From: CAZLGO01 sp964559295
GTDB lineage: Archaea > Methanobacteriota > Methanobacteria > Methanobacteriales > Methanobacteriaceae
Direction: 5' to 3'
Length of the DNA stretch: 49,185 nucleotides
Assembly (NCBI GenBank): GCA_964559295.1
Contig: CAZLGO010000001.1
Coordinates: forward strand, 1 to 49,185
The notes below the pieces were generated by a model. The model searched no databases. It was not told where the DNA came from and saw only the letters and a list, made by a program, of their open reading frames with translations. Made by a program: the position numbers and the translations under genes. The stretch's first letter is position 1. Each line of letters starts with the position of its first letter. This document shows, piece after piece, positions 26,580 through 34,218 of this stretch.

Positions 26580-26960
26580 TTACCTCATTAAAAATTCTAA
26601 AAGTTCTTTTCTGCCGTCTTCTATAGCATCCTCGTAAGATCTACCTTCTATAACTTCTTTTGCAATTTTATTTTTTATTCTGCTGGCTTCATCTTCAGAT
26701 AAAATCTCCATTATGTCGCAAAGCCAACAAAGTCTCAAATCAGCATGTATTTTCTCCTTAATACAAATCGACTTGGATTGTTCAAATCTAGCGTGCAAAG
26801 CCTCAAGGCTTGACATATCCAATCTTTTTATCATGATATCTTCAAATTGCTCAGGTGAAATTTCCAATTCTTTTGATAGAGGTATCACTATATCTTCACG
26901 CCATCTATAACTTCTTATTATCCTTTTTTTCATGATTTTAAGTAGAGACTCGTTTTTCAT
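26580..26960 (-). CDS. ehaM: EhaM, soluble Eha subunit
   Basis: A 126-residue hydrophilic, largely helical protein without Cys clusters (RSYRWREDIVIPLSKELEISPEQFEDIMIKRL...). Its position just before the small subunit, its size and its hydrophilic nature match EhaM, a family of unknown function (DUF1959, from memory). ATG at 26960 overlaps the ehaL stop in an ATGA junction, which fixes the start. Confidence 0.8.
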   Translation of the reverse strand: MKNESLLKIMKKRIIRSYRWREDIVIPLSKELEISPEQFEDIMIKRLDMSSLEALHARFEQSKSICIKEKIHADLRLCWLCDIMEILSEDEASRIKNKIAKEVIEGRSYEDAIEDGRKELLEFLMR

Positions 26961-27277
26961 AAAAGAACCGTCCTTAATATCCAAATGATGCTTGATATCG
27001 CAAATCCAGTCACAGTTTCGTATCTTCCATATCCAGGTCTCATACCTATTACAAAGGCTATTAAAAATATACCTATTGTGATTGGGATATATGACTCAAT
27101 GACTATAAGTTGACTGTTTAGGAATAGGATCCAGCCTATGGTAGAGAGCACCAGTCCTACGATATCAATTTTCTCTCTTACAAATGGTTCAGTATACTTT
27201 TTGTAACTAAACAAAAGACCCAAGATTGATCCAATTACAAATGAAAGTATGTATAATAGATAAATTGCCTGATCCAT
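26957..27277 (-). CDS. ehaL: EhaL, membrane subunit
   Basis: A 106-residue membrane protein with about four hydrophobic segments (YLLYILSFVIGSILGLLFSY, VLSTIGWILFLN, IPITIGIFLIAFVIGM, ISSIIWILRTVLL). Assigned to EhaL by order between EhaK and EhaM. It is a structural part of the membrane arm with no known catalytic residue. Confidence 0.72.
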   Translation of the reverse strand: MDQAIYLLYILSFVIGSILGLLFSYKKYTEPFVREKIDIVGLVLSTIGWILFLNSQLIVIESYIPITIGIFLIAFVIGMRPGYGRYETVTGFAISSIIWILRTVLL

Positions 27278-27288
27278 GACATCACCAA

Positions 27289-27546
27289 TTAAGCCGGTTT
27301 ATAAAGCACTATGAATGAATATATAAATAATATTAAAACTAATATCATTGCCCATCTTTCGAAGGTTTCTGAAAGGTGGATTACACCCTTCCTATATTGT
27401 AACGTGGTAAGAACTGTTAGAAAAACAGCTACTATAGTCACTGGAATCACAACGATCCACTGTTTTGTTGCAGCAAGTCCACTTACGATTATTACACCGG
27501 CAGAGATTAAAGCCATCACAAAGAGCGTATCTTTTTCTTGTTTCAT
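27289..27546 (-). CDS. ehaK: EhaK, membrane subunit
   Basis: An 85-residue membrane protein with three hydrophobic segments, an N-terminal MKQEKD and a short charged loop (QYRKGVIHLSETFERW). Named by operon order after EhaJ. The ribosome-binding site is weak, and it starts 16 bp after ehaJ, implying coupled translation. Confidence 0.7.
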   Translation of the reverse strand: MKQEKDTLFVMALISAGVIIVSGLAATKQWIVVIPVTIVAVFLTVLTTLQYRKGVIHLSETFERWAMILVLILFIYSFIVLYKPA

Positions 27547-27561
27547 TTTTAGACCACCCTT

Positions 27562-28419
27562 TTATATCAACAGCAGGATAGAACCCACTATTCCTACAAA
27601 TGCAAAGCTTATCTGTGTCATTATAGCATGATTAGGATTAAGGATAGGTGTTATAGCACATATAAACGATACAAGTGTCGTTATTGCTACCATTCCAATC
27701 AAGTATCCGACGGGACTTAATGCACCGATAAACACAGTCAAAAATACCCAAAGGAAGATATACCATGCAATGGATTCTGAGATCATAAGGTATCCACGAA
27801 GTACACCAAAGTGCTCGGTTTCATATCCTGATATTATATCCTTTCCCTTGGTTATGACAAAAGGTGAATACGGTGCTTTTGATAGTATTAAGACAAAGAA
27901 CATGGCTGCACAAAGTGGTATACTATATAACAATGCTCCGTGCTGCGTTTGATAGTTTACTATGTCGCTTATTATCATAGACCCTGTTTTTAGGTATATT
28001 ATAGCAAGTACCGCGAAGAGAGGCACCTCAGCCGCAGCTGAAAAAACAGCCCTCACACAACTTAATTTACCGTAAGGTGAACCAGAGGATGACCCTGCAT
28101 TGTGTTCAACTATCTTATGTAGAGCATAAATACCAAATATCAGAAGAAGCGAATTCTGCTCAATAGGCCCTACTATAACAGCACATACCCATATACCACA
28201 TAATATACTGGCTATTGCAACGTAAAACGGCATAGCAGCAGTTTTTGGAAAAGATGTTTCTTTCACATAGAACTTGAGAGTGTGCAGAAGATGCTGAATT
28301 ATGGGAGGACCTGGTCTTGTCTGTATCCTTGCCATTATTTTTCGATGAAGCCCAAGAAGGATACTTCCCATAAGAAATGCGATAATAACGTTTAATATAA
28401 CATTTGCCATCAAGTCCAT
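27562..28419 (-). CDS. ehaJ: EhaJ, NuoH-like ion-channel subunit
   Basis: A 285-residue membrane protein of the NuoH/HycD family, which links the hydrogenase module to the membrane arm. Seen: HRKIMARIQTRPGPPIIQ (residues 25-42), the conserved basic loop of NuoH homologues; AGSSSGSPYGKLSCVRA near 107; and about eight hydrophobic helices. ATG at 28419 with GGTGGT upstream. It is the second NuoH homologue in the window, the other being at 43211. Confidence 0.87.
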   Translation of the reverse strand: MDLMANVILNVIIAFLMGSILLGLHRKIMARIQTRPGPPIIQHLLHTLKFYVKETSFPKTAAMPFYVAIASILCGIWVCAVIVGPIEQNSLLLIFGIYALHKIVEHNAGSSSGSPYGKLSCVRAVFSAAAEVPLFAVLAIIYLKTGSMIISDIVNYQTQHGALLYSIPLCAAMFFVLILSKAPYSPFVITKGKDIISGYETEHFGVLRGYLMISESIAWYIFLWVFLTVFIGALSPVGYLIGMVAITTLVSFICAITPILNPNHAIMTQISFAFVGIVGSILLLI

Positions 28420-28431
28420 CTTACCACCTAA

Positions 28432-28647
28432 TTAATACCCAATAAATGGTTCTCTTTTCCTTTCTTCCTCCTCTTCCTTTGTACTTCTCGCCATAAGGAT
28501 TAATCCAAAGGATAATATTGCCATTGGAATAAAAACTATGGAGATTCCATATACAATCCACTTTGGTGGACTAAATATGAGGGCATATAAAATACATACC
28601 ACAGATATTGTAAACATCGAATAGCTTATTGCGTCCAGTTTTTTCAT
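28432..28647 (-). CDS. ehaI: EhaI, small membrane subunit
   Basis: A 71-residue protein with two hydrophobic helices and a charged C-terminus (STKEEEEERKREPFIGY). The frame stays open to 28707, but the extra N-terminal residues (MLKVLLKVYLRQRF...) are read from an inserted hairpin element. ATG at 28647 (MKKLDAISYS) is therefore the likely start. AAAGGGTTGGT before it, also from the element, serves as the ribosome-binding site. Confidence 0.7.
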   Translation of the reverse strand: MKKLDAISYSMFTISVVCILYALIFSPPKWIVYGISIVFIPMAILSFGLILMARSTKEEEEERKREPFIGY

Positions 28648-28654
28648 TTTTACC

Positions 28655-28785
28655 AACCCTTTATAAAAGCGTTGACGTAAATAAACTTTTAAGAGAACCT
28701 TTAGCAAAGGTTCATCAAAGAACTTTAGAAAGTTTCATTGCAGGCAACGAAGGTTGCCTTTTTGATCAACCTTTATTAAAGGTTG
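28655..28785. repeat. Hairpin-element cluster, ehaH-ehaI junction
   Basis: Contains the module AACCCTTT...AGCGTTGACGTA (28655-28679, inverted relative to 21455 and 22576), GAACCTTT-AGC-AAAGGTTC (28694-28712), AACTTT/AAAGTT (28721-28734), GGCAAC-GAAG-GTTGCC (28743-28758), TTGATCAA (28762-28769) and CAACCTTT-ATT-AAAGGTTG (28767-28785). It is directly followed by the ehaH stop codon. No target duplication is seen. Confidence 0.8.
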
Positions 28786-29466
28786 TTAGAAAGGTCTGTT
28801 AAGGATGAGCAGTATTTCAATTGTTCTCACAATTACGAGAAGTGAACTTAAATGTATCATAAGTATAAATGGTGAACCTGGAGTTCTAAACATCTCAGCT
28901 TTTGTTGCATAAAATGGTGCAACGCCTGATTCAGCTGCAACTCCCAAAATCAAGAGTACCGATGCAAATTTCGTCATGGGGGCAGTAAGATCCATTTTTA
29001 CAATTTCATGAAAGCTTAAGGTACCAGTGTAAGCCAAAAACATTGCAGCTGCTCCAAATAGTGGAAGGACCCCTATCATAGCGATTAAACCATATTGGAA
29101 CGCAGCATCCAAAACATCTATTTGTTTTACAGCTGCTACTATCCCTATATTGAGAATACCAATTAAAGCAACAAATAATGTATAATTGAAGACATCTCCT
29201 GTTATCATTGCTCCAGCTGTTGCAATACCACACATTATAGTTAAAAATCTTCTTATTTTAAATTCTTTCTCATCAACCCCCACAGTTCTATCTTTTAGGG
29301 AACGGAATCCGGCCTCCACCTGGGTTTCTGCACTACTTAATCCTATAAGGAATGTGAATGCTAATGCAACAGCAAACATAAATAGGTTAAAGGGTGTTAA
29401 GTAAAGTACAATATCTCCCAATGGTATGTAACCCATCAGATGTCCGCTTATTATTGATATGTCCAT
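28786..29466 (-). CDS. ehaH: EhaH, antiporter-like (NuoN/NuoM-related) membrane subunit
   Basis: A 226-residue protein with about six helices, resembling half of a proton-antiporter domain (FLTIMCGIATAGAMITGDVFNYTLFVALIGILNIGI, residues 73-108; an Asp in the MITGDVFN helix). It is a likely ion-translocating part of Eha. The original start is duplicated: the outer copy (ATG at 29555, MNISIFNKA then stop) now encodes only nine residues. The inner copy (ATG at 29466, MDISIISGH) is the working start. A gene caller would wrongly extend it to 29529 through repeat sequence. Confidence 0.8.
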   Translation of the reverse strand: MDISIISGHLMGYIPLGDIVLYLTPFNLFMFAVALAFTFLIGLSSAETQVEAGFRSLKDRTVGVDEKEFKIRRFLTIMCGIATAGAMITGDVFNYTLFVALIGILNIGIVAAVKQIDVLDAAFQYGLIAMIGVLPLFGAAAMFLAYTGTLSFHEIVKMDLTAPMTKFASVLLILGVAAESGVAPFYATKAEMFRTPGSPFILMIHLSSLLVIVRTIEILLILNRPF

Positions 29467-29558
29467 TTTTACCAACCTTTCAAAACAATCCTTTAGAAAA
29501 GGATCGAACCAAAGATAAGTTTTGATCAAGCTTTATTAAAGATTGATATGTTCATTTT
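29453..29558. repeat. Hairpin element with 17-bp target duplication, ehaG-ehaH junction
   Basis: ATTGATATGTCCATTTT (29453-29469) recurs as ATTGATATGTTCATTTT (29542-29558), 16 of 17 identical, flanking a 72-bp insert (29470-29541). Inside are CAATCCTTT-AGA-AAAGGAT (29485-29504), TTTTGATCAAG (29520-29530) and CTTTATTAAAG (29531-29541). The duplication contains the ehaH start codon and the spacing after the ehaG stop. Confidence 0.88.
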
Positions 29559-30229
29559 CACTCCCTTTTGAATTCCTCTCTCCCCATAACACCAATAAGT
29601 CCGGCTTTAGATGCTACCTTAATCAGTATTCCACATCCAGACATGAACAAGGCTAAAAGCCACAGATTCGGACTTATAAAGAATATTAAAAACCCTGCAA
29701 GCCATATACACCAAGCTATACCAGATACTCCGCTTATACCTTCCCAGAGACCTGTTGGAATTCCTCTGATTTTCTTTGAAAGCACGTAGAATAATATTCC
29801 TACTCCTGCGACAGCTCCTCCTGTAAAACCGGTTAGGAATATACCATGGACGATTAATATCAATGCTAAGAAATTAGGGGCAGTTGTTAATACCTCCATA
29901 TCAAGGGATAATGGCAGCGGAATAAGTTCAACCTTTTTTCTGGTTTTTCTCATTTCTCTGCTCATTAGAATTTCAGAAATTGCCATAATTTCTGCAAGTT
30001 CAACCACCAAGCCTGGAAGTATCAAAGCTTCTGCTAAATCAGTTGCAACAGCCGCAACAATAATAAGCATCGCTATTCCCACAATATCGGTAAGTATCAA
30101 AGCACCCAGATCATTTTTTTCAAAGGCTATCCCTAAAAGACCTATAAATCCTACAATCATTCCCACAATTATGGCTGGCGGATAAATTGAGACTACGACA
30201 CTTGAAACAACGTCAGGGACAATTACCAA
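29558..30229 (-). CDS. ehaG: EhaG, membrane subunit
   Basis: A 223-residue protein with about six to seven helices and one basic loop (SREMRKTRKKVELIPLPLSLDME near residues 89-112). Assigned by order and size in the Eha membrane arm. The start is TTG at 30229 after GGGGGAAAT. The stop TGA lies just before the duplicated ehaH start, showing that the two genes were originally four to five bases apart. Confidence 0.72.
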   Translation of the reverse strand: MVIVPDVVSSVVVSIYPPAIIVGMIVGFIGLLGIAFEKNDLGALILTDIVGIAMLIIVAAVATDLAEALILPGLVVELAEIMAISEILMSREMRKTRKKVELIPLPLSLDMEVLTTAPNFLALILIVHGIFLTGFTGGAVAGVGILFYVLSKKIRGIPTGLWEGISGVSGIAWCIWLAGFLIFFISPNLWLLALFMSGCGILIKVASKAGLIGVMGREEFKRE

Positions 30230-30243
30230 ATTATTTCCCCCTC

Positions 30244-30404
30244 AATTTAATAAAGGTTGATCAACAACCTTTTAGGAAAAGGTTGATCAAAATTTTACGT
30301 CAACGCTTTTTAAAAGGGTTGTTTGGGTCAATCCTTTGAACTGAAACCCAGTTCACATTTAGGCAACATAAAGTCGCTTTGGATCAACCTCCAAGAAAGG
30401 TTGC
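30244..30404. repeat. Hairpin-element cluster, ehaF-ehaG junction
   Basis: Contains TTGATCAA twice (30257-30264 and 30283-30290), AACCTTTT-AGG-AAAAGGTT (30266-30284), TACGTCAACGCT (30296-30307), a 25-bp run AAAGGGTTGTTT...CAATCCTTT (30313-30337) identical to 22593-22617, GAACTG-AAACC-CAGTTC (30338-30354), and a degenerate GGATCAACCT..AGAAAGGTTG (30381-30403). The rest of the 30230-30442 spacer shows no gene. Confidence 0.78.
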
Positions 30405-30442
30405 TATTGGAAGTTTTGTAAATTGCTTTAAAGCATGTGAAT

Positions 30443-30919
30443 CTACTCTCTTCTCATTGTAAAGTGAATTGCAACCCAGGATGCCACTGTAAATGCCATC
30501 ATCAAAATGGTTGATTCGAGTATTGTATCTAAACCCCTTGTATAGTAAAGTATTTCGTCTATAAGCGCTCCTGGAGATGCATATATCGAAGTTCCGAAAT
30601 ACAGAGTACTATTTTTCACGCTTATAGCGATTGGAGATATGTAAGCCGTTATTTTTCCTAATTCTTTGGAATTCTCAGGATATTGAGCTTTTACAACCCC
30701 TTTTTTTTTAAGCGGAATACCACCACGATCGTAGGGGGCCAGCGGATCCTTAATGCTTATTTGATGCTGAGGTTCTGGTCTCGGATACAGTTGATGATCA
30801 TTTAGAGTAAGGGGTATCAAAAAACCAGCCAGCAGTACGATGCCCAGTACCATAGAGAAAAATCTTGGAATTCTTTTTGGATTTGCAAGAGCATTCCAAA
30901 TCCTCCCTATAATTTTCAT
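30443..30919 (-). CDS. ehaF: EhaF, membrane-anchored subunit
   Basis: A 158-residue protein with an N-terminal hydrophobic helix (FFSMVLGIVLLAGFLIPLTL), a central polar region of about 80 residues likely outside the membrane (with PLAPYDRGGIPLKKKGV) and a C-terminal helix. Named by order between EhaE and EhaG. It overlaps ehaE by 4 bp. There is no catalytic motif. Confidence 0.7.
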   Translation of the reverse strand: MKIIGRIWNALANPKRIPRFFSMVLGIVLLAGFLIPLTLNDHQLYPRPEPQHQISIKDPLAPYDRGGIPLKKKGVVKAQYPENSKELGKITAYISPIAISVKNSTLYFGTSIYASPGALIDEILYYTRGLDTILESTILMMAFTVASWVAIHFTMRRE

Positions 30920-31176
30920 AGTTTTGCCCCCATTTCTTCTAGCCTCACAATAGCTCTTAGGAGGATTAAAGTTATTATCGTGGTAGCTGCGATGAACGTA
31001 AGAAGCGCAATGGTGTGATTATAGGTTAAAAATATCAACGAAACTCCTACAGCAGGAACTTCTGTATTAAGGACCCTTATTATAGGATCTTTTACTCCTG
31101 GTCCTATAACAGTGCCAAGGCTACCAATTATTGCAAGTGCACAACCTGTATAAAACCATATATATACATCAAACAA
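30916..31176 (-). CDS. ehaE: EhaE, small membrane subunit
   Basis: An 86-residue protein with three hydrophobic helices. Its KDPIIRVLNTEVPAVGVSLIFL stretch is the kind of loop-helix found in MrpF/MrpC-like small subunits. Named by operon order. It overlaps ehaD by 8 bp and ehaF by 4 bp, indicating tight translational coupling. Confidence 0.7.
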   Translation of the reverse strand: MFDVYIWFYTGCALAIIGSLGTVIGPGVKDPIIRVLNTEVPAVGVSLIFLTYNHTIALLTFIAATTIITLILLRAIVRLEEMGAKL

Positions 31177-31453
31177 GAATCCCTTCCTCCCTGGACTTCT
31201 CTGTTTTCTTTCTTACTTCATATATTTTTATGATACCTATCAGGAGGATTACAGTTGAGATTGGATCGAATATCGCAGCCGCCATTGCAACATCCAAATA
31301 TTTTGCAGCAGCTATTGCCCCCACAAAGCCTCCTTGAAGTAATGAAAACATTATAACCTTATCAATTGGCTTAGGAAGTAATATTATGCCAATTGCTCCA
31401 ATTAACATGATGGCTGCAGAGACTGTTGTTATATTCACAAGATCTAAAATCAT
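31169..31453 (-). CDS. ehaD: EhaD, small membrane subunit
   Basis: A 94-residue protein with three hydrophobic helices and a charged C-terminus (RKKTEKSREEGILV). The central LLQGGFVGAIAAAKYLDVAMAAAIFDPIS resembles the MbhD/MrpB-like helix pair in related hydrogenases. Named by order. It overlaps ehaC by 4 bp. Confidence 0.7.
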   Translation of the reverse strand: MILDLVNITTVSAAIMLIGAIGIILLPKPIDKVIMFSLLQGGFVGAIAAAKYLDVAMAAAIFDPISTVILLIGIIKIYEVRKKTEKSREEGILV

Positions 31454-31683
31454 TTTGCCAACCTTCCAATGGAATATGATATGGCATTTGAACTTATAGT
31501 GGAGGCTACGAAATAAGTTATGGCAACTATTGCACCAAAAGGTGTTTGGATGTAAAGTGCAATGAGCGCAGCTATTCCAAAACTCATTGCATTTAAATAA
31601 AGCATCCTTTCAGGTCTGTTCTGTGCAGATAATGCTCTTATTGCCATTAATAAAGTTATAATACCTACAATTTGTATTAACAT
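31450..31683 (-). CDS. ehaC: EhaC, small membrane subunit
   Basis: A 77-residue protein with two to three hydrophobic helices (IVGIITLLMAIRAL, AMSFGIAALIALYIQTPFGAIVAITYFVAST). Named by order between EhaB and EhaD. It starts at ATG 31683, 13 bp after ehaB. Confidence 0.7.
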   Translation of the reverse strand: MLIQIVGIITLLMAIRALSAQNRPERMLYLNAMSFGIAALIALYIQTPFGAIVAITYFVASTISSNAISYSIGRLAK

Positions 31684-31696
31684 TGTTTATCCCTTT

Positions 31697-32200
31697 TTAA
31701 ATTATCTTCGTGTACCTTCCCATTTTTTTTGCAATTTTTCCTATTAAAATTGATGCCCTGGGATGATGGATCCCTTGTATGGTGGTTATTGCAATTACCA
31801 TTCCTACAACAAAATGTTCTGGATTAAGACCAACAAACGAGGCTGCTGTTATTATACAAGTTATGGATAGTGCGCCTGTTGTACCTGCATAACCAGGATC
31901 TGCACAAAGTCTGTTACCAAAATAAACAAATAGAGCTGCTATGAGCCCTCCCTCTGGAACACCTATACAATAACATCCTGCAGACGCTAATAAAGTCCCT
32001 GCAGAGGCATCTGGAGAGCATACAATGTTCCCCTGGAAAAATCCACCTGAAAGATCCCCACCTCTTTCTTTTACGGATCTTCCTATAACCTCTGCTCCCC
32101 TAACACCAGGCGCCTCAGGAAGACCCATCCATGTATCTATCAAGACGAAATTTATCCACGATATGAAAGCTGCAATTGCGATTGCAATTATTTCATTCAT
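31697..32200 (-). CDS. ehaB: EhaB, membrane subunit
   Basis: A 167-residue protein with about four helices and a Gly-rich extracytoplasmic-looking segment carrying Cys residues (GNIVCSPDASAGTLLASAGCYCIGVPEGG, residues 55-83). The frame is open to 32308, but the sequence before MNEIIAIAIAAFISW overlaps ehaA, so ATG at 32200 is preferred. Named by order. Confidence 0.72.
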   Translation of the reverse strand: MNEIIAIAIAAFISWINFVLIDTWMGLPEAPGVRGAEVIGRSVKERGGDLSGGFFQGNIVCSPDASAGTLLASAGCYCIGVPEGGLIAALFVYFGNRLCADPGYAGTTGALSITCIITAASFVGLNPEHFVVGMVIAITTIQGIHHPRASILIGKIAKKMGRYTKII

Positions 32201-32498
32201 GGGATTCCTCCGCAGCAGGTTTTGGAAACACCTTCTCCAATAATAACTTTGAGAATAATGCAGACAATGTTCCAACAACCACACCAACAACTGCTCCACT
32301 ATATCCAAATTCAGCGACTATGGCCACAGTACCAATGGCAATTACAACCGTTGGGAAAATGACGCTTATCCTCCAAGAATGCCTCATAGGCTTCTCAGGG
32401 AGTATTGGAAGTTTTAATAATACCCCTACAATTATTGTGGAGATTAACGCAAAAATATAACCCAACAGCATGTATATACCATTAACATGAATAATCAT
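32193..32498 (-). CDS. ehaA: EhaA, first membrane subunit of the eha operon
   Basis: A 101-residue protein with three hydrophobic helices and the conserved-looking PILPEKPMRHSWRISVIFPTVVIAIG segment (residues 32-57). It is the first gene of the operon. ATG at 32498 lies 26 bp from a TATA box, so the transcript may be nearly leaderless. A GTG at 32516 in the same frame is the alternative start. Confidence 0.72.
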   Translation of the reverse strand: MIIHVNGIYMLLGYIFALISTIIVGVLLKLPILPEKPMRHSWRISVIFPTVVIAIGTVAIVAEFGYSGAVVGVVVGTLSALFSKLLLEKVFPKPAAEESHE

Positions 32499-32520
32499 GA
32501 CAGATAATAAGCACACCCAG

Positions 32521-32535
32521 TATATAATGTTTTTG
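32521..32535 (-). promoter_or_regulatory. eha operon promoter (TATA box)
   Basis: Minus-strand AACATTATATA has its TATA centre about 26 bp upstream of the ehaA ATG, the normal archaeal TATA-to-start-site distance. It faces the glnA promoter across a 300-bp AT-rich divergent spacer (32536-32740) in which I see no gene. Confidence 0.55.
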
Positions 32536-32746
32536 ATTTTATTCTTTTATTGATTAATCCTTTATAAGATTACCATTAACAAGCCTCTAAAATTACTTTT
32601 TGAGTTAAAATCAGATTAAATATCAATTAAAATCAAAATTTCACTTAAAATAATAAATATTTTAAAAAAATCGTATTTTATGGTGATTATTTGATTAAAA
32701 AACCCAATTTCAATTTATTTATGAATAACGGGCGAAAAAATTGAAT

Positions 32747-32772
32747 TTTATATACCCGAAACATTTATATAG
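32747..32772 (+). promoter_or_regulatory. glnA promoter (TATA boxes)
   Basis: Two TATA-like elements precede glnA: TTTTATATA at 32747-32755 and CATTTATATAG at 32762-32772. The second predicts transcription starting around 32790, inside the NrpR operator, so a bound repressor would block initiation. Confidence 0.6.
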
Positions 32773-32779
32773 AAGCAAT

Positions 32780-32795
32780 CGGAAACTTTTTTCCG
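32780..32795 (+). promoter_or_regulatory. NrpR operator upstream of glnA
   Basis: The sequence CGGAA-ACTTTT-TTCCG is an exact match to the palindromic operator GGAA-N6-TTCC known for NrpR in methanogens, including the outer C/G pair. It lies 8 bp downstream of a TATA box and 30 bp before the glnA start codon. The nrpR gene is the next gene after glnA. Repression in nitrogen sufficiency and relief by 2-oxoglutarate are expected from the family. Confidence 0.88.
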
Positions 32796-32825
32796 GTAAG
32801 ATATCTGTAGTTTTGGAGGTATCAT

Positions 32826-34154
32826 ATGACAGATAAAATAGGAGAAGTTATTGAGAGGATTGAAAAAGCAGGTATAAAATTTGTAAGGCTACAGTTTGTG
32901 GATATAAATGGAACTCCAAAGAATATGGCGGTTCCAATTGTAAGATCAGAAGATGTTGAAGACATGATAAAAGATGGTGTTCCTTTTGATGGTTCCTCAA
33001 TAGAAGGTTTTGTTGAAATAAATGAAAGTGATCTGATCGCGAAACCAGATCCTATAACCTTTTCAACATTACCATGGAGACCTGAAGAGAGGGGCGTTGG
33101 TAGATTCATCTGTGATATATATTGGCCAGACGGAGACCCATTTGAAGGAGATCCAAGATACATCCTTAAAAGGGCTTTAGAGAAGATAAAAGATGAAGGA
33201 TACACATATAACGTTGGTCCAGAACCTGAATTTTTCATAATAAGAAAAGACGAATATGGAAACATAGAGCCACACGATGCTGGTGAGTATTTTGATGTTG
33301 AACCAGTAGATCAAGGCACTGATTTCAGAAGGGAGCTTGTTTTAGGACTTGAAGAACTTCATTTTGACATTGAACTAAGCCATCATGAAGTTGGTCCTGG
33401 TCAACATGAAATTGATTTTAAGTTCGACGATGCTCTAAAGACTGCAGATGCAGTTATAGTATTTAAACAGGCCATAAAAGCAATAGTAGCTAAATTAGGA
33501 TACTTAGTAACATTCATGCCAAAACCCTTTTATGGAGTGAATGGAAGCGGTATGCACTGCCATCAAAGTTTATTTAAAAATGAAAAAAACTTATTTTATG
33601 ATCCTGATGGCGAAAATGAATTATCTGATAAGGCATACTACTTTATAGGAGGTCTTCTGGAGCATTCTAAAGCTCTTTCGGCTGTTGTAGCACCTACCGT
33701 AAATTCATACAAGAGACTTGTTCCAGGATACGAAGCACCGGTTTACATATCATATGGTCTGAAGAACAGATCAACACTTGTAAGAGTACCAGCTTCAAGA
33801 GGCGCTGGAACAAGAGTGGAATTTAGATGTCCAGATCCTTCATGTAATCCTTATCTTGCTTTTGCTGCAATGCTTGAGGCAGGGTTCGATGGTATAAAAC
33901 AAAAGATCCATCCTGGTGAACCAACAGAATTCGATGTTTTTGAATTAAATCCTGAAGAACTTGTAAAGAGAGGGATAGATACCCTCCCATCAAGTCTATG
34001 GGAGGCATATCACGCGCTTGAAGAGGACGACGTTGTAAAATCGGCAATGGGAGATCATATATACAACGAATTCATGAAGCTAAAAAGGAGAGAATGGGAT
34101 GATTATCGTGTTCAAGTTTTCAAATACGAAGTAAACAGATATTTGGAGATATGA
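32826..34154 (+). CDS. glnA: Glutamine synthetase type I
   Basis: Makes glutamine from glutamate, ammonia and ATP; a 442-residue dodecamer-forming cytoplasmic enzyme. Seen: VPFDGSSIEGFVEINESD near residue 57, NVGPEPEFFI near 132 (metal-binding Glu), VGPGQHEIDF near 190, NGSGMHCHQSL near 239 (active-site His), and NRSTLVRVPASRGAGTRVEFRCPDPSCNPYLAFAAML near 314. The ATG at 32826 follows GGAGGT. It is regulated by the NrpR site upstream. Confidence 0.96.
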   Translation: MTDKIGEVIERIEKAGIKFVRLQFVDINGTPKNMAVPIVRSEDVEDMIKDGVPFDGSSIEGFVEINESDLIAKPDPITFSTLPWRPEERGVGRFICDIYWPDGDPFEGDPRYILKRALEKIKDEGYTYNVGPEPEFFIIRKDEYGNIEPHDAGEYFDVEPVDQGTDFRRELVLGLEELHFDIELSHHEVGPGQHEIDFKFDDALKTADAVIVFKQAIKAIVAKLGYLVTFMPKPFYGVNGSGMHCHQSLFKNEKNLFYDPDGENELSDKAYYFIGGLLEHSKALSAVVAPTVNSYKRLVPGYEAPVYISYGLKNRSTLVRVPASRGAGTRVEFRCPDPSCNPYLAFAAMLEAGFDGIKQKIHPGEPTEFDVFELNPEELVKRGIDTLPSSLWEAYHALEEDDVVKSAMGDHIYNEFMKLKRREWDDYRVQVFKYEVNRYLEI

Positions 34155-34218
34155 TTCATCTATTTCATTTTTTTATTTTTTAGCTATCAATAGATTATAA
34201 GAGGACCTTGGTGAACGC

